Position numbers and translations under genes: made by a program
Origin: CAVTBX01 sp963733135
GTDB lineage: Bacteria; Actinomycetota; Thermoleophilia; Gaiellales; Gaiellaceae
Length of the DNA: 64,000 nucleotides
Assembly (NCBI GenBank): GCA_963733135.1
Contig: CAVTBX010000009.1
Coordinates: 62,001-126,000 of the forward strand
Direction of reading: 5' to 3'
Shown here: piece by piece, positions 1 to 9,249 of the stretch
Numbering within the stretch: the first letter of the stretch is position 1
Layout: each line of letters starts with the position of its first letter
Notes under the pieces: model-generated
What the model was told of the DNA's origin: nothing
The model's input: the letters and a program-made list of their open reading frames with translations, nothing else
Database searches by the model: none

Positions 1-505
1 GCTCCGAGAACACGTAGCGGTACCGGCCCTCGACGCCGAAGAACGGCGAGACGTGGAGACGCTTGTCGTGCTCGTACGTGAGCGAGTCTCCGGGCAGTAC
101 TTCCGGCAGGCGCTCGCCGAACGTGTTGTTCAGCTCGGCCACCATGCACGCGAGCTCCCCGTCCGGGCGGTAGCACCAGTAGAAGCTGACCGGGTTGAAG
201 ACGTAGCCGAGGACCCGGAGCTGGGTCAGCACCTCGATCCGTGACTCGCTCGGGAGCTCGACGCCGTGCTCGCGGACGAAGCGAAGCACCTTCGCCTTGA
301 TCGGCAGCCCGTCGTCCTCGAAGTGGTCGGCATCGCGAAAGGCGACGACATTCGGCGCGTTCCAGGAGACTAGGCGCAGGCGACGCTCGAGCTCGGGCAG
401 CTCGTCGAGGTCGACGAGCCAGTAGAGAACCGGGTACTTGAAGACGTTCCGCGCCGGCTCGCGGCGGGCGTGCATGAGCGTGCCTTCGTAGAGTGCGGAC
501 CTCAC
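1..505 (-). CDS. DUF1365 domain-containing protein (partial, C-terminus beyond the window)
   Basis: Reading leftwards from GTG at 505-503, the frame is open to the window edge and gives about 168 residues starting MRSALYEGTLMHAR. The segments YWLVDLDELPE and NPVSFYWCYR are typical of the DUF1365 family, whose biochemical role is not established. The start overlaps the stop of the upstream FAD oxidoreductase gene (TGA 504-502 inside GTGA), so the two are translationally coupled. In many bacteria DUF1365 genes sit beside this same flavoprotein and near fatty-acid modifying enzymes, so a role in lipid modification is inferred here. The C-terminal part lies outside the window. Confidence 0.88.
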   Translation of the reverse strand, partial: MRSALYEGTLMHARREPARNVFKYPVLYWLVDLDELPELERRLRLVSWNAPNVVAFRDADHFEDDGLPIKAKVLRFVREHGVELPSESRIEVLTQLRVLGYVFNPVSFYWCYRPDGELACMVAELNNTFGERLPEVLPGDSLTYEHDKRLHVSPFFGVEGRYRYVFSE

Positions 506-1731
506 CAGTCCACCCCGAGCGCCGCCGCGACCCTGACCCCCGATGCGAGGCCGTCCTCGTGAAAGCCGTTGCCGTGGTGCGCGCCCGCGTAGTGCGTGCG
601 GCGCTGCCCGGAGAGCTCGCGGAGAGCAGGCTGCGCGCGGATGCTCTCGAGCGTGTAGAGCGGATGCTCGTACGTCATCCGGGCGATCACGCGTCCGGGG
701 TCGATCGCGTCGGGGCGGTTGAGCGTCACGCAGTACTCCTCGTCGGCCTCGAGCCGCTGGAGCCGGTTCAGGGAGTACGTGATCGTCGGCTTCCCGTTCG
801 GCGCGTCGCAGTCGACGGAATGGAAGTTCCACGCCGAGCGGGCGGCATGTGAGCGCGGGAGGAGCGAGGAGTCCGTGTGGAGCACCGTCTCGTTCTCGGT
901 GTAGCCGAAGGCTCCGAGGGCTGCGCGTTCCTCGTCGCTGGGATCGGCGAGGAGCCGGAGCGCCTGGTCGGCGTGGGTCGCGAGGACGACGTGGTCGTAC
1001 CGCCGGGACTCGTCCTCATTGGTCAGGAGCGTGACGCCGTCGGGCCGGCGGACGAGTGAGCGTACGCCGAGCCCGATGTGGAGGCGAGGTCCGAGCCGCT
1101 CGGAGATCCGGTCGACGTACGTCCGGCTGCCTCCGACGACGGTCCGCCAGCGGAAGCGCCCGAAGCCGAGCATCCCGTGGTTGTCGAAGAAGCGGATCGC
1201 ATGAGCGGCGGGAAACTCGAGGGCCCGTCCCGGGGCGGTCGACCAGAGCGCGGAGGTGAGCGGGACGATGAAGTGGTCTCGAAAGCGCTGCGAGTAGCCG
1301 CGCTCGCTCAGGTACCGGCCGAGCGTGTGTGACTCGTAGTCGGCTTCGTCGAGCGATCGCCGAGCTGTTCGCAACCAGCGGCCGATCTCCGCGACGAGCG
1401 CATGGAAGCGCGGCCGCACGAGATTCCGCCGCTGCGCGTACGGACGCCGGCCCGAGTACTCGAGCCCGCAGGCGCGACAGGCGACCGAGAAGGACATGTC
1501 CGATTCCTGTGTGGCCACGCCGAGCTCGGTGAAGAGCCGCCGGAGGAGCGGGTAGTTCGGGTCGTTGTGAACCAGGAAGCCGGTGTCGAGCGCCAGGCCT
1601 CGGTGCGAGACCGTGTGCGTGTGCCCGCCCGCGTAGTCGGCGCGCTCGAAAACGTCCACCTCGTGCGCACGCGAGAGCAGGTAGGCGGCTCCCAGGCCGG
1701 AGATTCCGGCGCCGATGACGGCGATTCGCAT
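502..1731 (-). CDS. FAD-dependent NAD(P)-binding oxidoreductase (amine-oxidase-like, COG2907 type)
   Basis: About 409 residues. The N-terminus MRIAVIGAGISGLGAAYLL is a Rossmann dinucleotide-binding fold with GxGxxG, followed by an acidic residue (VDVFE) that usually binds the ribose of FAD. Further along come GGHTHT and the C-terminal YAGAHHGNGFHEDG motif, which match the COG2907 flavoproteins that neighbour DUF1365 proteins. I chose the ATG at 1731; a TTG one codon upstream is also possible. The next gene (DUF1365) overlaps its stop by 4 bp, giving a two-gene operon. The desaturase starts divergently 57 bp away. Substrate is unknown; proximity to the desaturase suggests a lipid or fatty-acid derivative. 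Confidence 0.88.
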   Translation of the reverse strand: MRIAVIGAGISGLGAAYLLSRAHEVDVFERADYAGGHTHTVSHRGLALDTGFLVHNDPNYPLLRRLFTELGVATQESDMSFSVACRACGLEYSGRRPYAQRRNLVRPRFHALVAEIGRWLRTARRSLDEADYESHTLGRYLSERGYSQRFRDHFIVPLTSALWSTAPGRALEFPAAHAIRFFDNHGMLGFGRFRWRTVVGGSRTYVDRISERLGPRLHIGLGVRSLVRRPDGVTLLTNEDESRRYDHVVLATHADQALRLLADPSDEERAALGAFGYTENETVLHTDSSLLPRSHAARSAWNFHSVDCDAPNGKPTITYSLNRLQRLEADEEYCVTLNRPDAIDPGRVIARMTYEHPLYTLESIRAQPALRELSGQRRTHYAGAHHGNGFHEDGLASGVRVAAALGVDW

Positions 1732-1788
1732 CAACCGTTGTTCGCCCGCCGCCGAATCCCGGTTGACGGGTAGCGTTGTTCAACCGCC

Positions 1789-2910
<1,122 letters not shown>

Positions 2911-3453
2911 GCGTGTACTCGCCGGCTACCCCTTGGGCTTGCGCCCGCTCGAGGCCCCGCCGCGAGTTGGTAGGCGACACGCCCGGGACCCCAGGCAGGT
3001 ACCGGTCGAGGGCGCCGTGGAAGACCGTGAGGCGTTTCCCGTGAAGCCCTGACAGGTCGAGCCGATCGGGGATCCACGGCGCGAGCCCGATCACTTCCGA
3101 CACGGATGCGTGGCGCGACGCACCGATGGCGACCGCCCCTCCCATCGAGAACCCGAGCAGGATGCAGCGCTCCGATCCCGCGCGCGCGACGGCCTCGACC
3201 GCGGCCAGCGTGTCCTCGACACACATCTCCATGCGGTTCCAGGACTTGACGCGGTAGCGCACCTCGGCGAACGCGACGTGGGGGAAGCGCGGCGCGAGAT
3301 CGCCGACGAGCCACTCGAGGGACGCGCTCCATGTTCCCTCGACCGGCCGCGCCTGGCCGCCGTTCACGCAGACGACCGCGAGATCGGAGATTGCGTTCGT
3401 GACGCGCATCTCCGCGCCCGTCGCGAGCCGTTCGGGTGCGGGCGGGCTCAGGG

Positions 3454-3622
3454 CTAGGGGCCTGTCCGGAAAGTGATCCAGGGCGCCTGACAAGCGTCAC
3501 GCGGCGCGAGGCCGCGTCCTCCGTCGCCCCGATATGCCTGCATATCGAGGCTCCCTGCGTCCTTGCCTCGCCCCACGTGCCGCGTGTCATCCACCGTGAC
3601 CACTTCCCGGACAGGCCCCTAG
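3454..3622. mobile_element. MITE-like element with 18-bp terminal inverted repeats and CTAG flanks
   Basis: The ends are near-perfect inverted repeats: GGGGCCTGTCCGGAAAGTG on the left (from 3457) and its complement on the right (to 3619), with one mismatch. Both ends are bounded by CTAG, which would fit a 4-bp YTAR target duplication as made by IS5-group elements. No ORF of useful size lies inside. The centre holds a perfect 8-bp palindrome arm pair (CGATATGC/GCATATCG) around 3534-3552. The right CTAG supplies the stop codon of the leftward gene at 3619-3939. Interpretation as a non-autonomous insertion sequence is inference; a structured bidirectional terminator is the alternative. Confidence 0.6.
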
Positions 3623-3939
3623 TCCGCCGCGAAGAGCCCGTACAGGCCGAGGGCCGCGAATCCGAGCGCGCCGACGAGCACGCCGGTCTTCCGAGGTCCG
3701 AACATGACCGCGTCCGCGACGTCGTAGAACGCCCGCTGTGCGATCGCCGGCCGCGGGTCCGGGCTCGCGAGCAGCAGGAGCCCATTGCCGACGTCCCGGA
3801 AGCCGACCTCGCGTGCCGTCTCCTCGTCGGAGGCCATCATCTCCGCGAGCTTCGCCGGCCGGACGAGGCCGAGGACGCCGAAGGCGAGCGCGCCGCCGCC
3901 GAGGATCTTGGTGACCGTGTCTCGACTCACGTTGGGCAA
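3619..3939 (-). CDS. small membrane protein, DUF4267-like
   Basis: 106 residues beginning MPNVSRDTVTKILGGGALAFGVLGLV. There are hydrophobic segments at about residues 12-26, 50-60 and 85-103, so it is likely a small integral membrane protein with two to three helices. The central FRDVGNGLLLLASPDPRPAIAQRAFYDVADA resembles DUF4267-type proteins; function is unknown. Its stop codon TAG is formed by the right-hand CTAG of the adjacent inverted-repeat element. The gene upstream on the same strand (phosphoesterase) ends only 8 bp away, suggesting cotranscription. Confidence 0.72.
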   Translation of the reverse strand: MPNVSRDTVTKILGGGALAFGVLGLVRPAKLAEMMASDEETAREVGFRDVGNGLLLLASPDPRPAIAQRAFYDVADAVMFGPRKTGVLVGALGFAALGLYGLFAAD

Positions 3940-3947
3940 GACCGTAC

Positions 3948-4727
3948 CTACAGGGAGTTCGTCCGTAACGGCGTGACCGGTTCGGGCACCTGCGGAGAGC
4001 TCGGCGGGAGCTCGAAGAACCAGAAGTCCCGGCCCGTGACCGGCACCGCCACATTGTGGACGGGCACGTCGCCGATGGCGCCTGTGAAGGTGCCGCGATG
4101 GCCGTGGCCGTGGAGCACGAGGTCGGGCCGGTGCGCTGCGATCGGCTGGGCGAGGCGATCGGTGCCGAGGAACGCCCAGATGACCTCGGGCTCGCCGACG
4201 AGCGTCGTCGTCGTTGGGGCGTAGTGGAGGAGCACGACGCGACGGTCGCAGTCGCCGACCGCCCGGAGGCCCTCTTCGAGCGCCGCGACGTCCGCGCTCG
4301 TCTCTGCGTACACCTCACGGAGGAGCGGCTCTCCGAAGTCCGGAAGCTGCGAGTCGGGGAAGCCGCCTACGAAGCCCTTGGTTCCCACGATGCCGACGCT
4401 CGTACCGCGGACGTCGAAACGCTCCCAGCTCCGCTCGAGGACGATGATTCCTGCCTGGGCAAGCACGTCGACGAGCTCCGGCACGCGGTCGGCGTGCCAG
4501 TCGTGGTTTCCGAGCACGGCTACGACCGGGATCGAGAGGCCGCCCGCTGCCGCTGCGACGACCGCGGCCTGGTCGGGCTCGCCGAGCGTCGTCAGGTCGC
4601 CGGCGAGCAGAACGAGGTCGGCATCGCCCTCGAGCGCGGCGAAGGCTTCGGCGGCGCGGTCTGCGCGGTCTTCCGAGCAGTGGATGTCGCCGGCTGCGGC
4701 GATCCGGATCGGGGCAGCATTCCTCAC
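3948..4727 (-). CDS. calcineurin-like metallophosphoesterase
   Basis: 259 residues with the metallophosphoesterase signature blocks in order: AAGDIHC (residues 11-17), LAGDLT (41-46), GNHDW (72-76) and the C-terminal HGHGHRG (about 208-214). These Asp/His/Asn residues bind the two metal ions of the calcineurin-like phosphoesterase fold. The family hydrolyses phosphomono- or diesters; the substrate here cannot be deduced. There is no signal peptide, so it is cytoplasmic. The start is GTG at 4727. It precedes the small membrane protein on the same strand and is divergent from the nucleotidyltransferase-like gene. Confidence 0.87.
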   Translation of the reverse strand: MRNAAPIRIAAAGDIHCSEDRADRAAEAFAALEGDADLVLLAGDLTTLGEPDQAAVVAAAAGGLSIPVVAVLGNHDWHADRVPELVDVLAQAGIIVLERSWERFDVRGTSVGIVGTKGFVGGFPDSQLPDFGEPLLREVYAETSADVAALEEGLRAVGDCDRRVVLLHYAPTTTTLVGEPEVIWAFLGTDRLAQPIAAHRPDLVLHGHGHRGTFTGAIGDVPVHNVAVPVTGRDFWFFELPPSSPQVPEPVTPLRTNSL

Positions 4728-4765
4728 GCTTCACCTCTTTCCAGGTTCCCGGCCGCTTCAACCGC

Positions 4766-5362
4766 ATGAACCGCGTGCTCGGTGGGTATCGGATGACCCG
4801 CGTGCCCGAGTTCGACGACATGTGCGCGACTCTCAAGACGACTGCGGCGGCCCTGCGGGACGCCGGCGTGCCGTTCATGCTCGGAGGCGGGCTGGCCGCG
4901 TGGGCCCGAGGCGGGCCGGAGAGCGACCACGACCTCGACTACATGCTGCGGCCGGAGGAAGCGGAACGCGCGCTCGCAGTGCTCGTGGACGCCGGCCTTC
5001 GACCCGAGCGCACACCAGAGGACTGGCTCCTGAAGGCCTGGGACGGAGACGTCCTCGTCGACCTGATCTTCCGTCCGGCAAGCGGCCAGATCGGCACCGA
5101 GGAGCTCGAGAGAGCCGAGATCATCGAGGTGCTCGCCGTCGAGATGCCGGTCATGCCCCTCGAGGACGTGATCGTCACGAAGCTCCTCGCGATCGACGAG
5201 ACCCAGCTCGACTTCAAGTCGGTGCTCGCTCTCTCCCGCGCGGTCCGTGAGCAGGTGGATTGGGACGCGGTGCGCGGCCGCACCGAGAGCTCGCCCTTCG
5301 CCCGTGCTTTCTTCACGCTCGTCGAGGAGCTCGCGATCGTTCCGGCCGGGTCGATCGGCTAG
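4766..5362 (+). CDS. nucleotidyltransferase-fold protein (antitoxin/AbiEii-like)
   Basis: 198 residues. The segment FMLGGGLAAWARGG followed by SDHDLDYML (about residues 33-55) has the G-G/S and D-x-D pattern of the nucleotidyltransferase superfamily. Later DVLVDLIFRP provides a third acidic strand and VIVTKLLAID a typical helix. Proteins of this shape include aminoglycoside-type and minimal nucleotidyltransferases and AbiEii-like toxins; I cannot choose between them. There is no obvious toxin-antitoxin partner next door. An alternative start, ATG at 4793, would shorten it by nine residues. The gene ends 85 bp before the leader hairpin of leuS. Confidence 0.7.
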   Translation: MNRVLGGYRMTRVPEFDDMCATLKTTAAALRDAGVPFMLGGGLAAWARGGPESDHDLDYMLRPEEAERALAVLVDAGLRPERTPEDWLLKAWDGDVLVDLIFRPASGQIGTEELERAEIIEVLAVEMPVMPLEDVIVTKLLAIDETQLDFKSVLALSRAVREQVDWDAVRGRTESSPFARAFFTLVEELAIVPAGSIG

Positions 5363-5433
5363 GATTCTCGGCGTGGAGACAGGGATCCTTACGACGTGCA
5401 GGAGGAGCTAGCGAGCGGCGTCACGCCGGTTGG

Positions 5434-5475
5434 ATGCTCTTCCTTGGCCTCTCGAAAGAGAGGCTTTTTGCTTGA
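5434..5475 (+). CDS. candidate leucine-rich leader peptide of leuS
   Basis: A 13-codon ORF, MLFLGLSKERLFA, ending TGA at 5473-5475, 30 bp before leuS. Four of 13 codons are leucine, three of them within the first six. The codons run through the terminator hairpin at 5447-5469, so a ribosome stalled on the early leucine codons would cover the 5' arm. A Shine-Dalgarno-like AGGAGG lies about 30 nt upstream (from 5400), with a small CGGCG/CGCCG hairpin (5416-5428) in between that could shorten the effective distance. No experimental support; the spacing is poor for a normal RBS. Confidence 0.3.
   Translation: MLFLGLSKERLFA
5447..5469 (+). terminator. intrinsic terminator / attenuator upstream of leuS
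   Basis: Perfect 7-bp stem GCCTCTC/GAGAGGC closed by a GAAA tetraloop and followed by TTTTT. It ends about 36 bp before the leuS start codon. It may simply end the upstream gene, but since leuS has no other obvious promoter after it, control of leuS by read-through is likely. Confidence 0.75.
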
Positions 5476-5505
5476 GATAGGCGAGTTGGGCGAGAGGTCT
5501 GAGTG

Positions 5506-7950
5506 ATGGAGCGGTACGAGCCGGAGCAAATCGAGCGGAAGTGGCAGGAGGTCTGGGAGCGCGAGCGTGCGTTCGAGGTCCCGAACCCCGAGCCCTCGGC
5601 GAACGGCGACAGGAAGTCGTACGTCCTCGAGATGCTGCCCTACCCCTCAGGCGAGCTTCACATGGGGCACGTCCTGAACTACACCCTCGGAGACGTGGTG
5701 ACGCACCTGCGCCGCCGGCGCGGCTACCAGGTGCTCCGGCCGATGGGCTACGACGCGTTCGGCCTCCCGGCGGAGAACGCCGCGATACGGGAGGGCGGTC
5801 ATCCCCGCGCGATCACGGAGCGCAACATCGCGGCGATCCGGGAGCAGATGCGCCGCATGGGCTGGGCTATCGACTGGAGCCGCGAGGTGTCCACGTCCGA
5901 CCCGCGCTATTACCGCTGGACGCAGTGGCTCTTCCTCCGCTTCCTCGAGCGTGACCTCGCCTACCGGAAGGAGGCGCCGGTCAAGTGGTGCCCGAACGAC
6001 CAGACGGTCCTCGCCAACGAGCAGGTGATCGACGGCCACTGCGAACGGTGCGGCGCCGAGGTCGAGGCGCGGAACCTCGAGCAGTGGTTCTTCCGCATCA
6101 CCGCCTACGCGGACGAGCTCCTCGACGAGATGGCGACCCTCGAGTCCTGGCCCGATCGGGTGTTGACGATGCAACGGAACTGGATCGGCCGCTCAGAGGG
6201 GGCCGAGATCGTCTTCCGGGTCGAAGGCACGGATATCGACCTGCCGGTGTTCACCACCCGGCCGGACACGCTCTTCGGTGCGACGTTCTTCGTCGTCGCT
6301 CCCGAGCATCCGCACGTCGACGAGCTGATCTCGGGCAGCGAGCACGAGGAGGAGGCGCGCGCCTATGTCCGGCGCGCAGCGGCTCGGAGTGCCGTCGAGC
6401 GGGCCGAGAAGGAGAAGGACGGCGTCTTGACGGGCCGTGCCGTCGTGAACCCCGCGACCGGCGAGCCGATCCCGATCCTGATCGCCGACTACGTCCTCAT
6501 GGAGTACGGAACGGGCGCGATCATGGGCGTCCCGGCGCACGACGAGCGCGACTTCGAGTTCGCGGAGCGCTTCGGAATCCCGATCCGCCAGGTTGTCGCG
6601 CCGGCAGAGGGCGAGTTGCCCGAGGCGGGCGCCTACGTCGCGCACACGGAGAACGAGGTGCTCGTCGACTCGGGCGAGTTCACGGGCCTCCCGGCCCCGG
6701 ACGGCAAGCGGAGGATCGTGGAGTGGCTCGAGGCAGAGGGTCGCGGACGGGCTCAGGTCGGCTATCGCCTCCGTGACTGGCTGCTCTCACGCCAGCGCTA
6801 CTGGGGTTGCCCGATCCCGGTTGTCTATTGCGACGGGTGTGGGCTCGTGCCCGTGCCGGACGGCGATCTGCCCGTGCTCTTGCCGGAGGTGGAGGAGTAC
6901 CTGCCTAAGGGCCGCTCGCCCCTCGCCGCGGCCGAGGACTGGGTGACGACGACGTGCCCCAAGTGCGGCGGGCCGGCGAGGCGCGAGACCGACACGATGG
7001 ACACATTCGTCGACTCGTCCTGGTACTACCTGCGCTATACGGATCCGGAGAACGGCGAGGGCCCATTCAGCCGGGAGCTGGCCGACTACTGGCTCCCGGT
7101 GAACCAATACATCGGTGGGATCGAGCACGCGATCCTGCACCTCCTCTACGCCCGCTTCTTCACGAAGGTGCTGAACGAGCTCGGCTACCTGGGCTTTCGG
7201 GAGCCGTTTGCGCGGCTCTTCAACCAGGGGATGATCGGTCATCTCGGCGCGAAGATGTCGAAGTCCAAGGGGAACGTCATCGCCCCGAACGACTACGTCG
7301 ATCGCTACGGCGCGGACGCGGTGCGTCTCTACATCCTCTTCATGGGGCCGGCCGACGAGGACATGGACTGGAAGGACGAGGGGATCGAGGGCACCTCGCG
7401 CTTCCTCGGTCGCCTATGGCGACTCAGCGTGGAGGTCGTCGAGAGCGGTGCGGTGGGTGAGCTCGGAGACGGGCCGCTCGTCCGCAAGACGCATGCGGCT
7501 ATCGCGAAGGTGACGGACGACATCGACCGCCGCTTCCACTTCAATACGCCCATTGCCGCGGTCATGGAGCTCGTGAACGAGATCTACGCGGTCAAGGATG
7601 ACGACACCCAAGCCGGCGCAGTCCGGTTCGCCACCGAGACGGCGGTGTCGCTCATCCAACCGTATGCGCCGCACATCACGGAGGAGCTCTGGGGCCGCTT
7701 CGGCCACCACCGGCTCTGGGAGGAACCCTGGCCGGAGGCGGACCCCGCGCTCCTCGAGCGCGAAACCTTCGATCTGGTCGTCCAGGTGAACGGCAAGGTG
7801 CGAGACAGAGTCGAGGTCGCGGTCGGCCTGGAGGACGACGAGCTCATCGCGGCGGCGAAGGATCTCCCGCGAGTGCAACAGCACCTCGGCGGCCGAGAGG
7901 TGCGCCGCGCGATCGTCGTCCCCGGCCGGCTCGTGAACTTCGTGGTGTGA
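5506..7950 (+). CDS. leuS: leucine--tRNA ligase
   Basis: Class I aminoacyl-tRNA synthetase that charges tRNA-Leu in the cytoplasm. The HIGH-type motif is HMGH in PSGELHMGHVLNYTLGD (about residues 47-50) and the KMSKS motif is AKMSKSKGNV (about 582-586). The connective-peptide editing domain with its TTRPDT motif lies near residues 247-252. Length of 814 residues matches bacterial LeuRS. A CxxC pair (CPNDQ, CERCG) near residues 165-185 fits a zinc-binding insertion. I prefer ATG 5506 (preceded by GAGAGG) over the GTG three bases earlier. A terminator and a possible leucine leader peptide lie directly upstream. Confidence 0.97.
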   Translation: MERYEPEQIERKWQEVWERERAFEVPNPEPSANGDRKSYVLEMLPYPSGELHMGHVLNYTLGDVVTHLRRRRGYQVLRPMGYDAFGLPAENAAIREGGHPRAITERNIAAIREQMRRMGWAIDWSREVSTSDPRYYRWTQWLFLRFLERDLAYRKEAPVKWCPNDQTVLANEQVIDGHCERCGAEVEARNLEQWFFRITAYADELLDEMATLESWPDRVLTMQRNWIGRSEGAEIVFRVEGTDIDLPVFTTRPDTLFGATFFVVAPEHPHVDELISGSEHEEEARAYVRRAAARSAVERAEKEKDGVLTGRAVVNPATGEPIPILIADYVLMEYGTGAIMGVPAHDERDFEFAERFGIPIRQVVAPAEGELPEAGAYVAHTENEVLVDSGEFTGLPAPDGKRRIVEWLEAEGRGRAQVGYRLRDWLLSRQRYWGCPIPVVYCDGCGLVPVPDGDLPVLLPEVEEYLPKGRSPLAAAEDWVTTTCPKCGGPARRETDTMDTFVDSSWYYLRYTDPENGEGPFSRELADYWLPVNQYIGGIEHAILHLLYARFFTKVLNELGYLGFREPFARLFNQGMIGHLGAKMSKSKGNVIAPNDYVDRYGADAVRLYILFMGPADEDMDWKDEGIEGTSRFLGRLWRLSVEVVESGAVGELGDGPLVRKTHAAIAKVTDDIDRRFHFNTPIAAVMELVNEIYAVKDDDTQAGAVRFATETAVSLIQPYAPHITEELWGRFGHHRLWEEPWPEADPALLERETFDLVVQVNGKVRDRVEVAVGLEDDELIAAAKDLPRVQQHLGGREVRRAIVVPGRLVNFVV

Positions 7951-7954
7951 CAGT

Positions 7955-8010
7955 TTCGGCACAGCCCGTCACAGACTCGCGCGCTTTTCCGAAGTAGGCT
8001 CGACGTGGGG
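7955..8010 (+). repeat. intergenic motif copy A (TTCGGCACA ... CGCGC-TTTT ... TAGGCTCGAC)
   Basis: After the leuS stop the sequence contains TTCGGCACA, then CGCGCGCTTTTC, then GTAGGCTCGACG. The same order and spacing recur at 46666-46720 and 57937-57990, and more weakly at 10603-10666. The TAGGCT could serve as a -10 box, but copy A lies between convergent genes, so no annotated gene would be driven by it. Its function is unknown. Confidence 0.35.
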
Positions 8011-8119
8011 AGGAGGCCGGGCGCACCATCGCGCGCGCCCGCGCGTCTGACTTGATCCTGTGGCCGTCGATCCTGTGGCCCGGCCGGGGCGCCGATCGCC
8101 CAGGCGGCTTCGTCCGCCG

Positions 8120-9019
8120 TTAGCCCGCGCGAGCGGGCGTTGCCTCCGACAGAGCCTTCATGAAGCCCGCCACGAGCCCGGTCGGCGCGCCGGCATCACG
8201 GCGTCGAATGACGACGATCTGTCGCCGCGCAGGTGTCGCGTCCACGATCCGGACGGGCCGAAGCGTTCCGTCGGCAAGCTCGGCGACCACTGCGGACTGG
8301 GGGAGGAGCGCGACACCGAGGCCCTGCTGCACCATTTTCTTCGTCGCGTCGATGTTGTCGAGCTCCATCAGCGCCCTAGGCGTCACCCCGGCCTCACGGA
8401 GGAACGAGGAGGTGAGATCGTGGTAGCTCGACGCGCGGTCGAAGACGATCAGCTGCTCGTCTGCCAGGCGCTCGACGCGAATTCGGCCCCGCTTCGCAAA
8501 GGCATGCCGGCGATCCGCGACGAGAACGAGCTTCTCCTCGTACAGAGGCACGCTCTGGATGCCGGGATGACGGAGCGAGCGGACGATGCCGACCTCGACC
8601 TCGTCGGAGAGCACCATCCCGAGCACCTCTTCCGAGTGACCGGTTCGGACGGTCAGCCGGACGTTTGGATGTGCTTCCGCGAACTGTCGGAGCACCGCGG
8701 GCAAGACGTAGGTGCTCACCGCGGGCGCTGCTCCGAGCGAAAGTTGCCCCGCAGTCCCTCGTGCGAGCTCCGCGACCTGCCGCCGTCCCTCTTCGATCGC
8801 GTCGAGCGCACGCACTGCGTACGGGAGAAGCGTCTGCCCGGGATCGGTGAGCTTCATGCCGGTCGGAGTCCGGAGGAAGAGCGGCGCGCCGAGCTCTTCC
8901 TCGAGGCGCTGAATGCGAGCCGTCAGAGCGGGCTGTGTGATGAAAAGCTCACGCGCCGCCTCTCCCAGCTTCTGGCGGCGGGCGATCCTGACGAAGCCTT
9001 CGATCTGACCCAGGAGCAC
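8120..9019 (-). CDS. LysR family transcriptional regulator
   Basis: 299 residues. The N-terminal winged helix-turn-helix (KLGEAARELFITQPALTARIQRLEEELGAPLF, about residues 17-48) is the canonical LysR DNA-binding region. The rest is a periplasmic-binding-like effector domain with GAAPAVSTYVLPAVL and the typical GLGVALLPQSAV near residue 232. It starts at GTG 9019 and is divergent from the small ORF and aceA, the classic arrangement for a LysR activator or repressor of the neighbouring gene. Control of glyoxylate-shunt expression by an organic-acid effector is inference. The short AT-rich intergenic region contains an ATAGA/TCTAT palindrome beside its own start. Confidence 0.93.
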   Translation of the reverse strand: MLLGQIEGFVRIARRQKLGEAARELFITQPALTARIQRLEEELGAPLFLRTPTGMKLTDPGQTLLPYAVRALDAIEEGRRQVAELARGTAGQLSLGAAPAVSTYVLPAVLRQFAEAHPNVRLTVRTGHSEEVLGMVLSDEVEVGIVRSLRHPGIQSVPLYEEKLVLVADRRHAFAKRGRIRVERLADEQLIVFDRASSYHDLTSSFLREAGVTPRALMELDNIDATKKMVQQGLGVALLPQSAVVAELADGTLRPVRIVDATPARRQIVVIRRRDAGAPTGLVAGFMKALSEATPARAG

Positions 9020-9096
9020 TCATAGATTCTATGGATCAGATGCATCGATGTAAACGATTTTACCTATGGCATACCCTGGACTAGCGTGAGAGGACG
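9020..9096 (+). promoter_or_regulatory. divergent promoter/operator region between lysR and the small ORF-aceA
   Basis: This 77-bp stretch is conspicuously AT-rich compared with its surroundings. It carries ATAGATTCTAT (9022-9032, an inverted repeat) and CATCGATG (9043-9050), either of which could be a LysR-type site. TGGCATACCCT near 9067-9077 could be an extended -10 for the rightward transcript. A good RBS, GAGAGGA, follows at 9088-9094. Exact promoter elements are not certain. Confidence 0.45.
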
Positions 9097-9237
9097 ATGT
9101 CTCAGGCGACGCTCCTCGACACACGAACCCACGACCTTCTGGAGCCCCGCCTCGAGCCGACCGAATCTCTGCCCACCGCCCTGCTCGCGGAGTGCTCGTG
9201 TCCCGAGTGGTGTGAGCGGGATCACGATCGAGATTAG
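9097..9237 (+). CDS. small Cys/His protein with CPxWCxxDH motif (DUF6907-like)
   Basis: A 46-codon ORF starting ATG with a strong RBS (GAGAGGA, two bases upstream). It ends in CSCPEWCERDHDRD, a CxCPxWCxxDH arrangement found in small actinobacterial proteins of the DUF6907 kind, where it may bind zinc. It lies in the same reading frame as aceA and is separated from it only by the TAG at 9235-9237 and four codons, so the two must be cotranscribed. It is too short for many gene callers. A role in regulating or assisting isocitrate lyase is possible but unproven. Confidence 0.6.
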   Translation: MSQATLLDTRTHDLLEPRLEPTESLPTALLAECSCPEWCERDHDRD

Positions 9238-9249
9238 GCCGGCGCGGCT

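Noticed and set aside
502..1734. Long plus-strand frames opposite the FAD oxidoreductase
   Set aside because: Arg/Ala-rich shadow frames with no conserved motif; the minus-strand gene is well supported.
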